Shown: positions 1-7,549, counted from the first letter of the stretch. The stretch: 11,566 nt of DNA from GCA-2715965 sp047608975 (GCA_047608975.1 JBLFYM010000179.1:1-11566); one strand, 5' to 3'. Made by a program: numbers and translations. The notes: generated by a model from the letters alone, not told the origin.

Positions 1-30
1 GCCCAAGCCCACGTTCACCTCCGCCGAAGC

Positions 31-1116
31 GTGAGTGGAGGCCGCAAACTGTGGCTCCGGTTCAAAGCTAAATTCGTCAGGACCTTCAAGTGGGAGTTCT
101 GGCCTCCCTACATCTTCTACATCCCGGTCGCGCTGAACTACATTTTGCTCAGTCTGCGCTATCGCGCGTTGACGCTGCCATTCTGCACCAATCCCGGAAC
201 CATCAACGGTTACCAGGCGGGCGAATCAAAAGCCTTCTCGCTTGGGCGGTTGTTTGAAAGCACGCCCGAGCACATCGCCGAAGCGTGGCTGATCGAAGGC
301 GTGGATTCTGATGCGAAGGAACAGTTCTGTCTGAACCTGATTCGGGAACAGACGGTTTCGTATCCCTGCATTCTGAAACCGGACTGTGGCAATCGCGGCA
401 GCGGGGTGAAGTTGATCCACAACGCGCAGGAGGTTTCGGAATACTTACACCGGATTCAGGCGCCGGTGATTCTCCAGCGATATCACCCGGGGCCGAAGGA
501 AGCCGGGGTTTTCTACTATCGCTATCCCAACGAAGAGAAGGGGCAGTTGTTCGCGATCACGGAGAAAATTTTCCCCAAGGTGATCGGCGATGGCAAGAGC
601 ACTTTTGAGGAACTCATTTGGAACGACGAACGCGCGTATGTCATCGCTGACAAATACCTCACGCGCTTTGCAAATGATCTGGAACGAATCCCCGCGGTCG
701 GTGAAGTCTGTCAATTGGTGCAGGCCGGCAACCACGCGCAGGGTTGTATTTTCTACGACGGTTGGCATCTCGCCACCGACAAACTCGCGGAGCAGATGGA
801 TCGGGTTGCCAAGGGACTGAACGAGTTCTACTTCGGTCGCTTCGACATCCGTTACGCCGAAGATGATGATCTGAAGGCGGGGAAGAACTTTCAGATTCTC
901 GAGGTCAACGGCTTCGCCTCGGAGGCGACCTCGATCTACGATCCGCGAAACTCGCTCTGGAGCGCTTACTCAACGCTCTTCCGGCAATGGCGTATCGTTT
1001 TCAAAATCGGCTCTGAAAACCGAAAGCGGAAATTCTTCGCACCGTCCTTGCGCGAACTGATCCAGCGCGGGCGGCAATACAAGAAGCAACAGGCGACGCA
1101 TCCGACCACGGACTGA
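31..1116 (+). CDS. ATP-grasp domain protein, ligase-like (5' end uncertain)
   Basis: Probable ATP-grasp enzyme, the fold that joins a carboxylate to an amine or thiol through an acyl-phosphate (D-Ala-D-Ala ligase and RimK-like enzymes). Visible elements: an N-terminal hydrophobic stretch beginning EFWPP at residues 22-26 and running to about residue 50; the nucleotide-binding KPDCGNRGSG block at 116-125; LQRYH at 148-152; and the C-terminal metal-binding part with GRFDIRY at 269-275 and EVNG at 291-294. The conserved Lys, Asp, Glu and Asn positions look intact, so it is probably active. The hydrophobic N-terminus may anchor it to the membrane. The start used is GTG, which leaves about 20 residues before EFWPP, as I expect for this family. 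However, the frame is open to the window edge and there is no ribosome binding site, so the true start may lie upstream. Substrate unknown; no peptide or cell-wall gene lies beside it here. Confidence 0.8.
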   Translation: MSGGRKLWLRFKAKFVRTFKWEFWPPYIFYIPVALNYILLSLRYRALTLPFCTNPGTINGYQAGESKAFSLGRLFESTPEHIAEAWLIEGVDSDAKEQFCLNLIREQTVSYPCILKPDCGNRGSGVKLIHNAQEVSEYLHRIQAPVILQRYHPGPKEAGVFYYRYPNEEKGQLFAITEKIFPKVIGDGKSTFEELIWNDERAYVIADKYLTRFANDLERIPAVGEVCQLVQAGNHAQGCIFYDGWHLATDKLAEQMDRVAKGLNEFYFGRFDIRYAEDDDLKAGKNFQILEVNGFASEATSIYDPRNSLWSAYSTLFRQWRIVFKIGSENRKRKFFAPSLRELIQRGRQYKKQQATHPTTD

Positions 1117-1129
1117 GGCGGTCGCCTCA
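1114..1129 (+). terminator. Inverted repeat over the ATP-grasp stop codon, possible terminator
   Basis: TGAGGCG, two central bases, then CGCCTCA form a perfect inverted repeat that begins with the TGA stop codon. As RNA it would make a 6 bp stem with a GGUC loop. The following bases are only mildly T-rich, so it is not a classical intrinsic terminator. It could be a weak or Rho-assisted end, or an mRNA-stabilising hairpin. Confidence 0.4.
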
Positions 1130-1202
1130 ACGTCTGTTCTCAATTTAATTCGAATTGCGCTCCCGAACAGGCTGTCTTTCAATGGTCGGCATTACCGATC
1201 TT

Positions 1203-3542
1203 ATGATGCTGACATCTGCCATCCTCAAAAGAACTACGCTGTTCGCATGCCTCTTCGCAGGCTGTGTCGCGGGGGCGGAAGAATTTCCGGCCGGGGCAGC
1301 GTTCTTTGAGAAGAAGATCCGGCCGATTCTCGTCAAGCACTGCTACGAGTGTCATTCAGCCAAATCCAAACCAGAGGATCTTGGCTCTAAACTCTACCTC
1401 GATACCCGCGAAGGAACACAGATTGGCGGCCAGTCTGGCAAGATCATCGACTTCAGGAATGCCGACAAGAGTCTGCTGATTCAGGCGCTCCGCTATCAGG
1501 ATACCGAGATGCCACCGGACGAACCGCTGGCTCCCCAGATCGTGGCGGATTTTGTGAAGTGGATCGAAATGGGAGCACCGGATCCCCGGGAAGACCGCCC
1601 GAAAGTGGCAACGAAATCCGACGCGACGTTCTGGTCGTTCCAGAAGGTCAGTGCACCGGCACCACCGAAGTCCTTACCGGGATGGGCTTATGATCCGATC
1701 GATCAATTCGTCCTGGCGCAGTTGCGGACCAAACAGCTGACCCCGACGCGGGATGCCTCGTCCAAATCATTGGTTCGTCGACTCTACTTCGATTTGACCG
1801 GACTACCGCCTTCGATGGGACAGGTCGCAACCTTCACGAAAGCTTACGCGCAGTTCGGGCAAGCTGCGGTGGAGAATCTCGTCAACGAACTTTTGGCGTC
1901 TCCGCGATTTGGCGAACGGTGGGGCAGGCATTGGTTGGACGTCGCGCGTTATGGTGAATCCAACGGGAACGATGGTCTGAGCCGTAACCCGACCTTTCCG
2001 CACGCCTGGCGGTATCGCGACTACGTGATCGCAGCACTGAATGAAGATCTTCCCTACGACCGTTTCCTGACCGAACAGATTGCCGGCGATCTGCTACCTG
2101 CGGAATCCGACGCGCAGCGGGATCGTCATCTGATAGCCACGGGATTTCTTGCGATGGGATCCAAGCCGGCCAAGGCGATGAATACCAATTTCGAAATGGA
2201 CGTTGTGGCCGATCAGATTGATGTCATCAGCACGGGCGTGATGGGATTGAGTGTCGCGTGTGCGCGCTGCCATGATCACAAGTTTGATCCGATTCCGACG
2301 AGTGACTACTACGCCATGGCCGGGATATTCAAGAGCACCGAACCGCTTTGGGGAGTGTCTGCCCACGAAGGCTTGAGCGCACCTGGAACAAAGCTCCATG
2401 AATTGAGGGCGGCTTCCAAAGTATTGCCGAACGCGGATGATAAGAAGCTGAACGAGTTCTCCATCGCGGCAATCAATGGTGGGAAGAAACCCAATGCCAA
2501 ACTGCTCTACAAACCGGGCGTGCCGGTGGCGATGGGGGTGCGGGATCGGAGCAAACCGGCTGACTGTAAGATTAACATCAATGGCGATGCGAAGAAGCTG
2601 GGCAAGGCCGTTGGACGTGGAGTCCTCACCGGTTGGAAAAGTAGTGGTGCGAACATCAGCACGAATCGGAGTGGACGGCTGGAGCTTGCGGAGTGGTTGA
2701 CAGACCCGCAGCATCCGCTCACCGCTCGAGTGAGGGTAAACCGGATCTGGCAGCATTTGTTTGGCCGGGGAATCGTGGAAACGGTGGATGAATTCGGACT
2801 TTACGGCCAGCGCCCCACGCATCCCGAACTGTTGGATCATCTCGCTGCGCGTTTTGTGGACGGAGGATGGTCGGTCAAGAAACTGATCCGTTCTGTCGTC
2901 CTGAGTCGCACATACCAATTGAGCAGCTGGTGTGATCCTCGGATTACCAAGATTGATCCGACGAACAAGTGGCTGGCCCGACACAAGCGACGTCGATTGG
3001 ATGCCGAATCATTGCGGGATTCAATTTTACTCGCGAGTGGGGAACTGGATCTTCGGGCCGGAGCCGCATCACGCATTCGCCACTTGGATGTGCAGGTGAA
3101 CAAGCTGGGCAATCTGCACCTTCCCAGCAGTCGTCGTAGCGTTTACCTCTGCATGCTGCGAAGTTCACCGCCGCCGGAATTGGCCGCGTTCGATCTGCCG
3201 GATGCCATTCGGCCACAGGGGAAGCGACACATAACGACACTTCCGACGCACGCCCTGTATCTCTACAACAGTCCGTTGGTCGTGAAGCAGTCCACCGGAT
3301 TCGCCGAACGCCTGCTACGAGACCAGGATATGGAGAATGAATTCCGGGTCCGCGCTGCCTACGAAAATGCTCTTCACCGTTTACCCAGTTCGGCTGAGAC
3401 AGCACGTGCCATTGCACTTGTCGAATCAGTGGAAGCTGACCTAAGTTCAAATATGCCCGAAACGAAGCAGCGACGCCTGAAAGCGTGGTCCGGCCTGTGC
3501 CAGGCGCTGTTGGCGTCGAATGAGTTTCGATACATCGACTGA
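1203..3542 (+). CDS. Exported DUF1549/DUF1553 protein with Planctomycete cytochrome C (PSCyt1) domain
   Basis: Large secreted protein of the PSCyt1-DUF1549-DUF1553 type that is greatly expanded in Planctomycetes and Verrucomicrobia; its reaction is not established. Numbered from ATG 1203 (779 aa): a Sec signal peptide with Lys-Arg at 9-10, a hydrophobic core and an AGA cleavage site near residue 25; a cytochrome-like domain with CYECH at 47-51 and an MPPDE loop; DUF1549 from about 163 to 376, containing a second CxxCH (CARCH, 353-357) followed by DHKFDPIP; and DUF1553 from about 489 to 740, with WLTDPQHPLTARV and NRIWQHLFGRGIV. The two CxxCH motifs suggest covalent haem, though this is unproven for the family. 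The frame is open back to TTG 1155, with ATGs at 1182, 1203 and 1206. I chose 1203 because it gives a normal signal peptide. The DUF1501 gene begins one base after its stop, so the two form an operon. Confidence 0.9.
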   Translation: MMLTSAILKRTTLFACLFAGCVAGAEEFPAGAAFFEKKIRPILVKHCYECHSAKSKPEDLGSKLYLDTREGTQIGGQSGKIIDFRNADKSLLIQALRYQDTEMPPDEPLAPQIVADFVKWIEMGAPDPREDRPKVATKSDATFWSFQKVSAPAPPKSLPGWAYDPIDQFVLAQLRTKQLTPTRDASSKSLVRRLYFDLTGLPPSMGQVATFTKAYAQFGQAAVENLVNELLASPRFGERWGRHWLDVARYGESNGNDGLSRNPTFPHAWRYRDYVIAALNEDLPYDRFLTEQIAGDLLPAESDAQRDRHLIATGFLAMGSKPAKAMNTNFEMDVVADQIDVISTGVMGLSVACARCHDHKFDPIPTSDYYAMAGIFKSTEPLWGVSAHEGLSAPGTKLHELRAASKVLPNADDKKLNEFSIAAINGGKKPNAKLLYKPGVPVAMGVRDRSKPADCKININGDAKKLGKAVGRGVLTGWKSSGANISTNRSGRLELAEWLTDPQHPLTARVRVNRIWQHLFGRGIVETVDEFGLYGQRPTHPELLDHLAARFVDGGWSVKKLIRSVVLSRTYQLSSWCDPRITKIDPTNKWLARHKRRRLDAESLRDSILLASGELDLRAGAASRIRHLDVQVNKLGNLHLPSSRRSVYLCMLRSSPPPELAAFDLPDAIRPQGKRHITTLPTHALYLYNSPLVVKQSTGFAERLLRDQDMENEFRVRAAYENALHRLPSSAETARAIALVESVEADLSSNMPETKQRRLKAWSGLCQALLASNEFRYID

Positions 3543-3543
3543 A

Positions 3544-4893
3544 ATGAACATGCCGTCTCAATCCCGCCGGGAAATGCTCCAGACCACCTCTTGCGGCTTT
3601 GGGCTTCTCGCGATGCAAGGACTCTGCGGTCTCCAGGCCGCCGGGGCGCACAATCTCGCTCCCCAGCTTCCGGTGAGGCCAGCGCGCGCAAAGCGCGTGA
3701 TCTTCCTCTGCATGAGCGGCGGCCCGGCGCAGCTCGATACGTTTGACTACAAACCGCAGACCGGAAAGAAGCCGCATCCGGGATCGGTGTTTGAATTTGA
3801 TCAGCATGGGGACAGTGGATTGTGGATCTCTGAACTGATGCCTTACACCGCGCGTCACGCGGACAAGCTTTGCCTGCTCAATGGCATGTATGCGGATACG
3901 GGAATTCACGCCCAATCATTCCTACAACTGCACACCGGAGACAGACTTCGGCCGCGTCCGAGCCTGGGAGCCTGGATTAATTATGGTTTGGGATCAGAGA
4001 ATCGGGATTTGCCGGGATTCATCAGCCTCAATACCTCCAAGCCGCAGTCCTATTCCAGCGCGTTCCTGCCCACGATCTTTGGCGGCACTCCATTGGGCAT
4101 CAATGGTGAGAACATGACGCTCGCCACGATCCCAAATATCGAGAGCGGTCATCTGCCGAAATCGAGCAAAAGGAGTCAGTTGGAGTTCCTGCAAACGATG
4201 AATCGTGAGCATCGTGCGGCGCGTCCGAACGATGACCGCTTGGAAGGCGTGATTCGAAACATGGAGCTTGGATTTCGGATGCAATCGACAGCGCCCGATC
4301 TACTCGACATCTCCAAGGAATCAGCAGCCACACTGGATCGATATCAGGTCGGGAAAAACTACGTCATCGGCACCAGTCGCCAATCAGACTTTGGTCGCCA
4401 ATGTTTGTTGGCCCGACGATTTGCCGAAGCCGGTGTCCGTTTTATCGAGGTCAAACACGGCAGTTGGGATCAGCACAAATCGCACCGCCGCGATCTCCAG
4501 GCCTGTTGCAAATCCACCGACGCGCCAATCGGGGCGCTGCTGGAAGATCTCGATCAGCGCGGATTGTTGGAAGACACTTTGGTGGTTTGGGGCGGAGAAT
4601 TTGGTCGCCCGGGTCTGACTCCCGGAAACGGCAAAAATGAGACCGGACACAATTATCGCGGGTTTACCTTCTGGCTGGCCGGCGGTGGCGTAAAATCCGG
4701 TTTTGTCTATGGCAAGACCGACTCCACCGGAGCTCGTTCCATCGCGGGCAAGATGCATTTCCGCGATCTGCACGCCACGATCTTCCACGCATTGGGATTG
4801 CAGCACGATCAGCTGTCCTACTTTCACGAAGGACGAGATCACCGCCTGACCGGCCCCGAGGGTGGGAACGTCGCGCACGAAGTGTTTGCCTGA
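3544..4893 (+). CDS. DUF1501 family protein with twin-arginine leader
   Basis: DUF1501 protein (449 aa from ATG 3544), related to the alkaline phosphatase/sulfatase superfamily and usually encoded next to DUF1549/DUF1553 proteins. No biochemical activity is established. The N-terminus has a Tat-like SRREML motif at residues 7-12 followed by a hydrophobic segment, so it is probably exported folded. Family blocks seen: FLCMSGGPAQLDTFD after the leader, KHGSWDQH at 304-311, VVWGGEFGR at 347-355, then the C-terminal GFTFWLAGGGVKSG and FRDLHATIFHALGL segments. His305, Asp309 and His311 are candidate metal ligands. The frame also has an ATG at 3520, overlapping the upstream gene by 23 bases, and one at 3550. 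I prefer 3544 because it follows the upstream stop directly and gives a short n-region before the twin arginines. Probably translated from the same mRNA as the DUF1549 gene. No truncation is seen. Confidence 0.9.
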   Translation: MNMPSQSRREMLQTTSCGFGLLAMQGLCGLQAAGAHNLAPQLPVRPARAKRVIFLCMSGGPAQLDTFDYKPQTGKKPHPGSVFEFDQHGDSGLWISELMPYTARHADKLCLLNGMYADTGIHAQSFLQLHTGDRLRPRPSLGAWINYGLGSENRDLPGFISLNTSKPQSYSSAFLPTIFGGTPLGINGENMTLATIPNIESGHLPKSSKRSQLEFLQTMNREHRAARPNDDRLEGVIRNMELGFRMQSTAPDLLDISKESAATLDRYQVGKNYVIGTSRQSDFGRQCLLARRFAEAGVRFIEVKHGSWDQHKSHRRDLQACCKSTDAPIGALLEDLDQRGLLEDTLVVWGGEFGRPGLTPGNGKNETGHNYRGFTFWLAGGGVKSGFVYGKTDSTGARSIAGKMHFRDLHATIFHALGLQHDQLSYFHEGRDHRLTGPEGGNVAHEVFA

Positions 4894-4901
4894 TATCAGG
4901 C
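4888..4901. terminator. Perfect 14-base palindrome between convergent genes
   Basis: GCCTGATATCAGGC is a perfect palindrome containing the TGA stop of the DUF1501 gene. It lies at the junction with the convergent radical SAM gene, whose stop is only 20 bases away. Being symmetric, it could form the same small hairpin (5 bp stem, 4-base loop) in either transcript and so help separate the two units. There is no T-tract, so strong intrinsic termination is unlikely. Confidence 0.35.
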
Positions 4902-4913
4902 TGACCGGCCAGA

Positions 4914-6167
4914 TCAGTCGGATTCGATTGCGGCTTCCAATTCCTTCACTTTCTTCTCCGCGTCGGGTGGGGTGTTTTTGTAAGCGTTGAAGTCGTTGAA
5001 GCCGTACCATTTGGCGATGCGATACAGCCAGTGTTTCTCGGGGACTTCGCGTCCGGGGAGCCATTGGCTGAAGCGGGGGGTCATGTTCTCCAGTTCCTTC
5101 ATCGCGGTTCCGCGGGCGGTTGTGTCTTTCGCACCGTGCTTTTCCACGAGGGACTTCACCAGGTCGGGGCGTTCGAGGACGACGCAGCCGCGGGTGGCTT
5201 CGGCGCTCAGTTCGCGGAAGTCTTTCAGGAACTCGCTGGAACGCATGGTCTCGTAGATCCCACGTTCGTCGTGAATGGTTTCCTTGCCAAACTGAATGAT
5301 GGGGCAGGGTTCGATGTCGCCGTACGGGCTGATGTGATGGCTGACGCCGGTGGACATCGGGCAGAGTGCTTTGCCGTCGTGGTCGTAATAGGCGTCGATC
5401 ATGGCGATCGGCATTTTTGCCCGCATGGTGGTGATGAATTCCCGGACGCGGACGAGCTGATCCGGACGGAGGGCGAGTTGGGCGTTCATCTCCGGACCGA
5501 CGGGCCGGTAGGTGTGATACCAGACGTAATGCACGCCTTTGTCGATGAGGTTGCGCAGCCATTCCTCGGTAAGGAGATCATCGATGTTGGACTGGCACAC
5601 GCTGGTCGCAACGCCGGTCAAGATCTTGGCGTCGAGTGCGTTGTTAAGTCCGCGCAGGGTGCGGTTCAGGACATCGACCTTGCCGCGCCGCTGATTGCTG
5701 ACGACTTCGCTCCCTTCAATGCTGATGAGGGGAGTCACATTGCCGAGTTCACGCAGCCGGGCGGCTGTTTTCTCGGTGATGAACTGGCCGTTGGTGAACA
5801 CCTGGAAGTAGCAGTCAGGATGCGCGGCCAGCATATCCAGGAGCTCGGGGTGCATGAACGGTTCGCCTCCGAGGATGCCAAAGAAGGTGTTGCCGTGCTT
5901 TTTCGCATCATCGATCAGACGGTTCATGGCCTTGAGATCGATGGAACTGCGTTCTGCCTCCACGTCCACCCAGCAACCCTGACATCGCAGATTGCAGGAA
6001 TTGATGATCGAGATGTAGAGGAAGGGCGGAAAGTAGTCCCCGCGGCGCAATCTTCGTTTGAAGCGCTCAACGGAGAGCGTCCCTTTGACGCCGAAGTTCC
6101 AGAGAAACTTACCGATACACCGCAGGTCGGCGGAGCGTAACGTTCGATATACGAGTTGGGGTAGCAT
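4914..6167 (-). CDS. Radical SAM protein with modified C-terminal cysteine region
   Basis: Radical SAM enzyme of 417 aa that would cleave S-adenosylmethionine reductively at a [4Fe-4S] cluster. The cluster motif CNLRCQGC (Cys58, Cys62, Cys65) and the SAM-binding GGEP (100-103) are both present, as is the strand FQVFTNGQF at 121-129. After the barrel, CPMSTGVSHHISPYGDIEPC carries Cys269 and Cys288, and Cys328 lies further on. This resembles a reduced SPASM/Twitch-type auxiliary cluster site, with too few cysteines for the full two-cluster SPASM set. Substrate unknown. The gene is the last of the - strand cluster, starting 14 bases after the ferredoxin-like gene, which could supply its electrons. 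It may modify or mature a cluster partner such as the lipoyl protein, but this is inference. The start ATG has no clear ribosome binding site. The C-terminus is lysine/glutamate-rich and probably helical. Confidence 0.88.
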   Translation of the reverse strand: MLPQLVYRTLRSADLRCIGKFLWNFGVKGTLSVERFKRRLRRGDYFPPFLYISIINSCNLRCQGCWVDVEAERSSIDLKAMNRLIDDAKKHGNTFFGILGGEPFMHPELLDMLAAHPDCYFQVFTNGQFITEKTAARLRELGNVTPLISIEGSEVVSNQRRGKVDVLNRTLRGLNNALDAKILTGVATSVCQSNIDDLLTEEWLRNLIDKGVHYVWYHTYRPVGPEMNAQLALRPDQLVRVREFITTMRAKMPIAMIDAYYDHDGKALCPMSTGVSHHISPYGDIEPCPIIQFGKETIHDERGIYETMRSSEFLKDFRELSAEATRGCVVLERPDLVKSLVEKHGAKDTTARGTAMKELENMTPRFSQWLPGREVPEKHWLYRIAKWYGFNDFNAYKNTPPDAEKKVKELEAAIESD

Positions 6168-6181
6168 TGCGTGTGAGCCGG

Positions 6182-7045
6182 TCAGGCGTCTTTCCTCTGT
6201 TTGGCCAATGCCGCTTCACCGCGGGCCTTGGCTTCGACTGCCTTCTTCGCGATTTCGTCCGGCGAAGGCAGGCTCATCAAAACTTCTTTGGGGATGTCGG
6301 AAGCGGCCTCCGCGAGTTTTTTCATGCACCTCTGTCGCTCGGTAAGAGCCTTCTTCTCATCCCGTTCCTTGCTGAAGCGATCTTCGGCCTGAATGGTTCG
6401 GTTCCGAAGTGCCGAATAGACGTCGCCACCGAGGAGTGAGGAAATATCCACCTTCATCTTCTCCTCACCCATGTCGGCTGCCGTTACGTCATCGCCGTTG
6501 ATGGGGCCGGTCTTGTACTTCGGAAACATGATGGCGGCTTCCGGGCAGACGCGGGAGCAGGCCGGGCAGTTCGTTTTGCAGTTGTCGTGGTTCTGCGCCT
6601 GGATCTGGTTGTCATCATCCACTCCGTAGACGTTGAACAGGCAGAAGGAGAGGCACTGCATGCAGTTCGTGCAGCGGTCGTAATCGATGACCGGGAACCA
6701 GGGTTTCCACGCGCCGGGTTTGGCCGCACCGGTTTCAGTGCGGGTGCCCTCCACGGTTTCCAAGATGGCATCCTGATCGAGATTGGAGATGTCCTTGAAT
6801 CGAACGCTGGTTTCTGGCTGTTCAATTTGCGCAGCGGGTGGTTTGCCGTCTGCGAATTGACCCAGGACGAGCATGGCGCCGCGATCGTGAGGGGCGACCT
6901 TGCCGTTGCCGGTTGCGCGGGTGACAGCATAACCGCCTTCGAGCAAGCGGGTCATGGTATCGAAGCGGCTCTGAGATTCGAGTTTGGTGGAACCGTTGCC
7001 TTCGTAGAGGAGGACGCGGAGCGTGGATTCTTCGGTGATGCTCAT
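6182..7045 (-). CDS. 2x[4Fe-4S] ferredoxin-like protein with extra N- and C-terminal regions
   Basis: Iron-sulfur electron-transfer protein of 287 aa. The central part binds two [4Fe-4S] clusters: CTNCMQCLSFC (Cys125, 128, 131, 135) is a normal CxxCxxCxxxC motif, and CKTNCPACSRVCP (Cys156, 160, 163, 167) has CxxxC spacing in its first half. Conserved-looking flanks are WFPVIDYDRC before the first motif and MFPKYKTGPINGD after the second. The first 65 residues (RVLLYEGNGS through MLVLGQF) look like an alpha/beta, Rossmann-like domain I cannot name with confidence. The last 70 residues are highly charged and probably helical or coiled coil. It is far longer than a plain ferredoxin, so it is likely a dedicated subunit rather than a general carrier. 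It starts 5 bases after the HdrA-like gene and ends 14 bases before the radical SAM gene, so it is clearly in one operon with them. Cytoplasmic, as no signal peptide is seen. Confidence 0.85.
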   Translation of the reverse strand: MSITEESTLRVLLYEGNGSTKLESQSRFDTMTRLLEGGYAVTRATGNGKVAPHDRGAMLVLGQFADGKPPAAQIEQPETSVRFKDISNLDQDAILETVEGTRTETGAAKPGAWKPWFPVIDYDRCTNCMQCLSFCLFNVYGVDDDNQIQAQNHDNCKTNCPACSRVCPEAAIMFPKYKTGPINGDDVTAADMGEEKMKVDISSLLGGDVYSALRNRTIQAEDRFSKERDEKKALTERQRCMKKLAEAASDIPKEVLMSLPSPDEIAKKAVEAKARGEAALAKQRKDA

Positions 7046-7050
7046 GGGAT

Positions 7051-7440
7051 TCAGTTCGCGGTCGGAAGTTCTTCTTCGCTGGGTTTGGTGGCGTCTTTGT
7101 CGTCGGGCAGATTGGGGGTAACCTCGCCGTTTAGCAGGGCTTCGGCAATGAAATCGGGTTCCTCAGTGCGCATGTTCAACACCTCGGTGCCCCCGTTGTC
7201 CAACTTGCAGCCCACGCCGCCAAAGATCCACTTCACGGCTCGGGGATAACAGGCGGCAATCTTGACGTCGCCCTCGGTCAGGCGGGAGAGGGAGGGGTCT
7301 TTTCGGGCCGCCATCTCACACAGGTCGGCGACGGCATCAAAGGCCACGCCGGAATCGCAGAGTTGTTTCAACACTGCCGCTTTGGTTTCAGCAGGAACAA
7401 CCTGCGCGTAGTTACAATGACAGTAGAGAATGCGGGGCAT
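7051..7440 (-). CDS. Small cysteine-rich protein resembling the HdrA N-terminal domain
   Basis: Protein of 129 aa with CHC at residues 7-9 after a short beta strand (MPRILY), then Cys28, Cys41, and VKIAACYPRAVKW at 59-71 with Cys64, and Cys78. The order CHC, middle Cys, then V-x-x-A-A-C-x-P-R matches my memory of the N-terminal region of heterodisulfide reductase subunit A, where the sequence is close to VCHCG and VVVAACSPR. The flavin-binding part of HdrA is missing, so this would be a stand-alone domain. It probably binds an Fe-S cluster. A BFD-like [2Fe-2S] domain is the main alternative, but that family has a CxxC near its end, which is not seen here. The acidic tail (about 110-129) looks disordered. 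It is the first gene after the 94-base gap and is tightly followed by the ferredoxin-like gene. The gene call is firm; the family call is moderate. Confidence 0.7.
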   Translation of the reverse strand: MPRILYCHCNYAQVVPAETKAAVLKQLCDSGVAFDAVADLCEMAARKDPSLSRLTEGDVKIAACYPRAVKWIFGGVGCKLDNGGTEVLNMRTEEPDFIAEALLNGEVTPNLPDDKDATKPSEEELPTAN

Positions 7441-7534
7441 TTGGATTTACGATTCTTGATTAAACAAACTCGATTAGGAGGAGCGATGCACGTTGGCAGG
7501 AAAATACTGCGAACTCAATTTCCCATACGCCCCG
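7441..7534. other. 94-base gap inside the - strand cluster
   Basis: AT-richer spacer between the CobW gene and the HdrA-like gene, the only non-coding gap over 14 bases in the cluster. It may hold a second promoter for the HdrA-like, ferredoxin and radical SAM genes, but I see no convincing -35/-10 pair. It also carries, on the + strand, AGGAGGAG at 7476-7483 before an ATG at 7486; the resulting 32-codon frame runs antisense into the CobW gene and is probably not a gene. Confidence 0.4.
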
Positions 7535-7549
7535 TCAGGCGTCGGCCTG
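7535..7549 (-). terminator. Inverted repeat at the CobW stop codon, possible terminator
   Basis: On the - strand, CAGGC, four bases (CGAC), then GCCTG make a 5 bp stem; the TGA stop of the CobW gene begins inside the right arm. It precedes the 94-base gap that splits the - strand cluster, so it may end or weaken a lipoyl carrier-CobW transcript. There is no clear T-tract. Confidence 0.3.

Noticed and set aside
1155..1202. TTG start at 1155 for the DUF1549 protein
   Set aside because: It would place 16 extra residues before a normal signal peptide; ATG 1203 gives a better export leader, though ATG 1182 cannot be excluded.
2094..3915. Two long - strand frames opposite the DUF1549 gene
   Set aside because: Antisense to well-supported coding sequence, low-complexity composition, no motif.
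4384..5562. Long - strand open frame of 392 codons
   Set aside because: It spans the antisense of the DUF1501 3' end and a wrong frame of the radical SAM gene; arginine/proline/histidine-rich translation typical of a shadow frame.
5031..6140. Long + strand open frame of 369 codons
   Set aside because: It is wholly antisense to the radical SAM gene, which has clear family motifs; the frame is open because of the GC-rich codon pattern and shows no recognisable domain.
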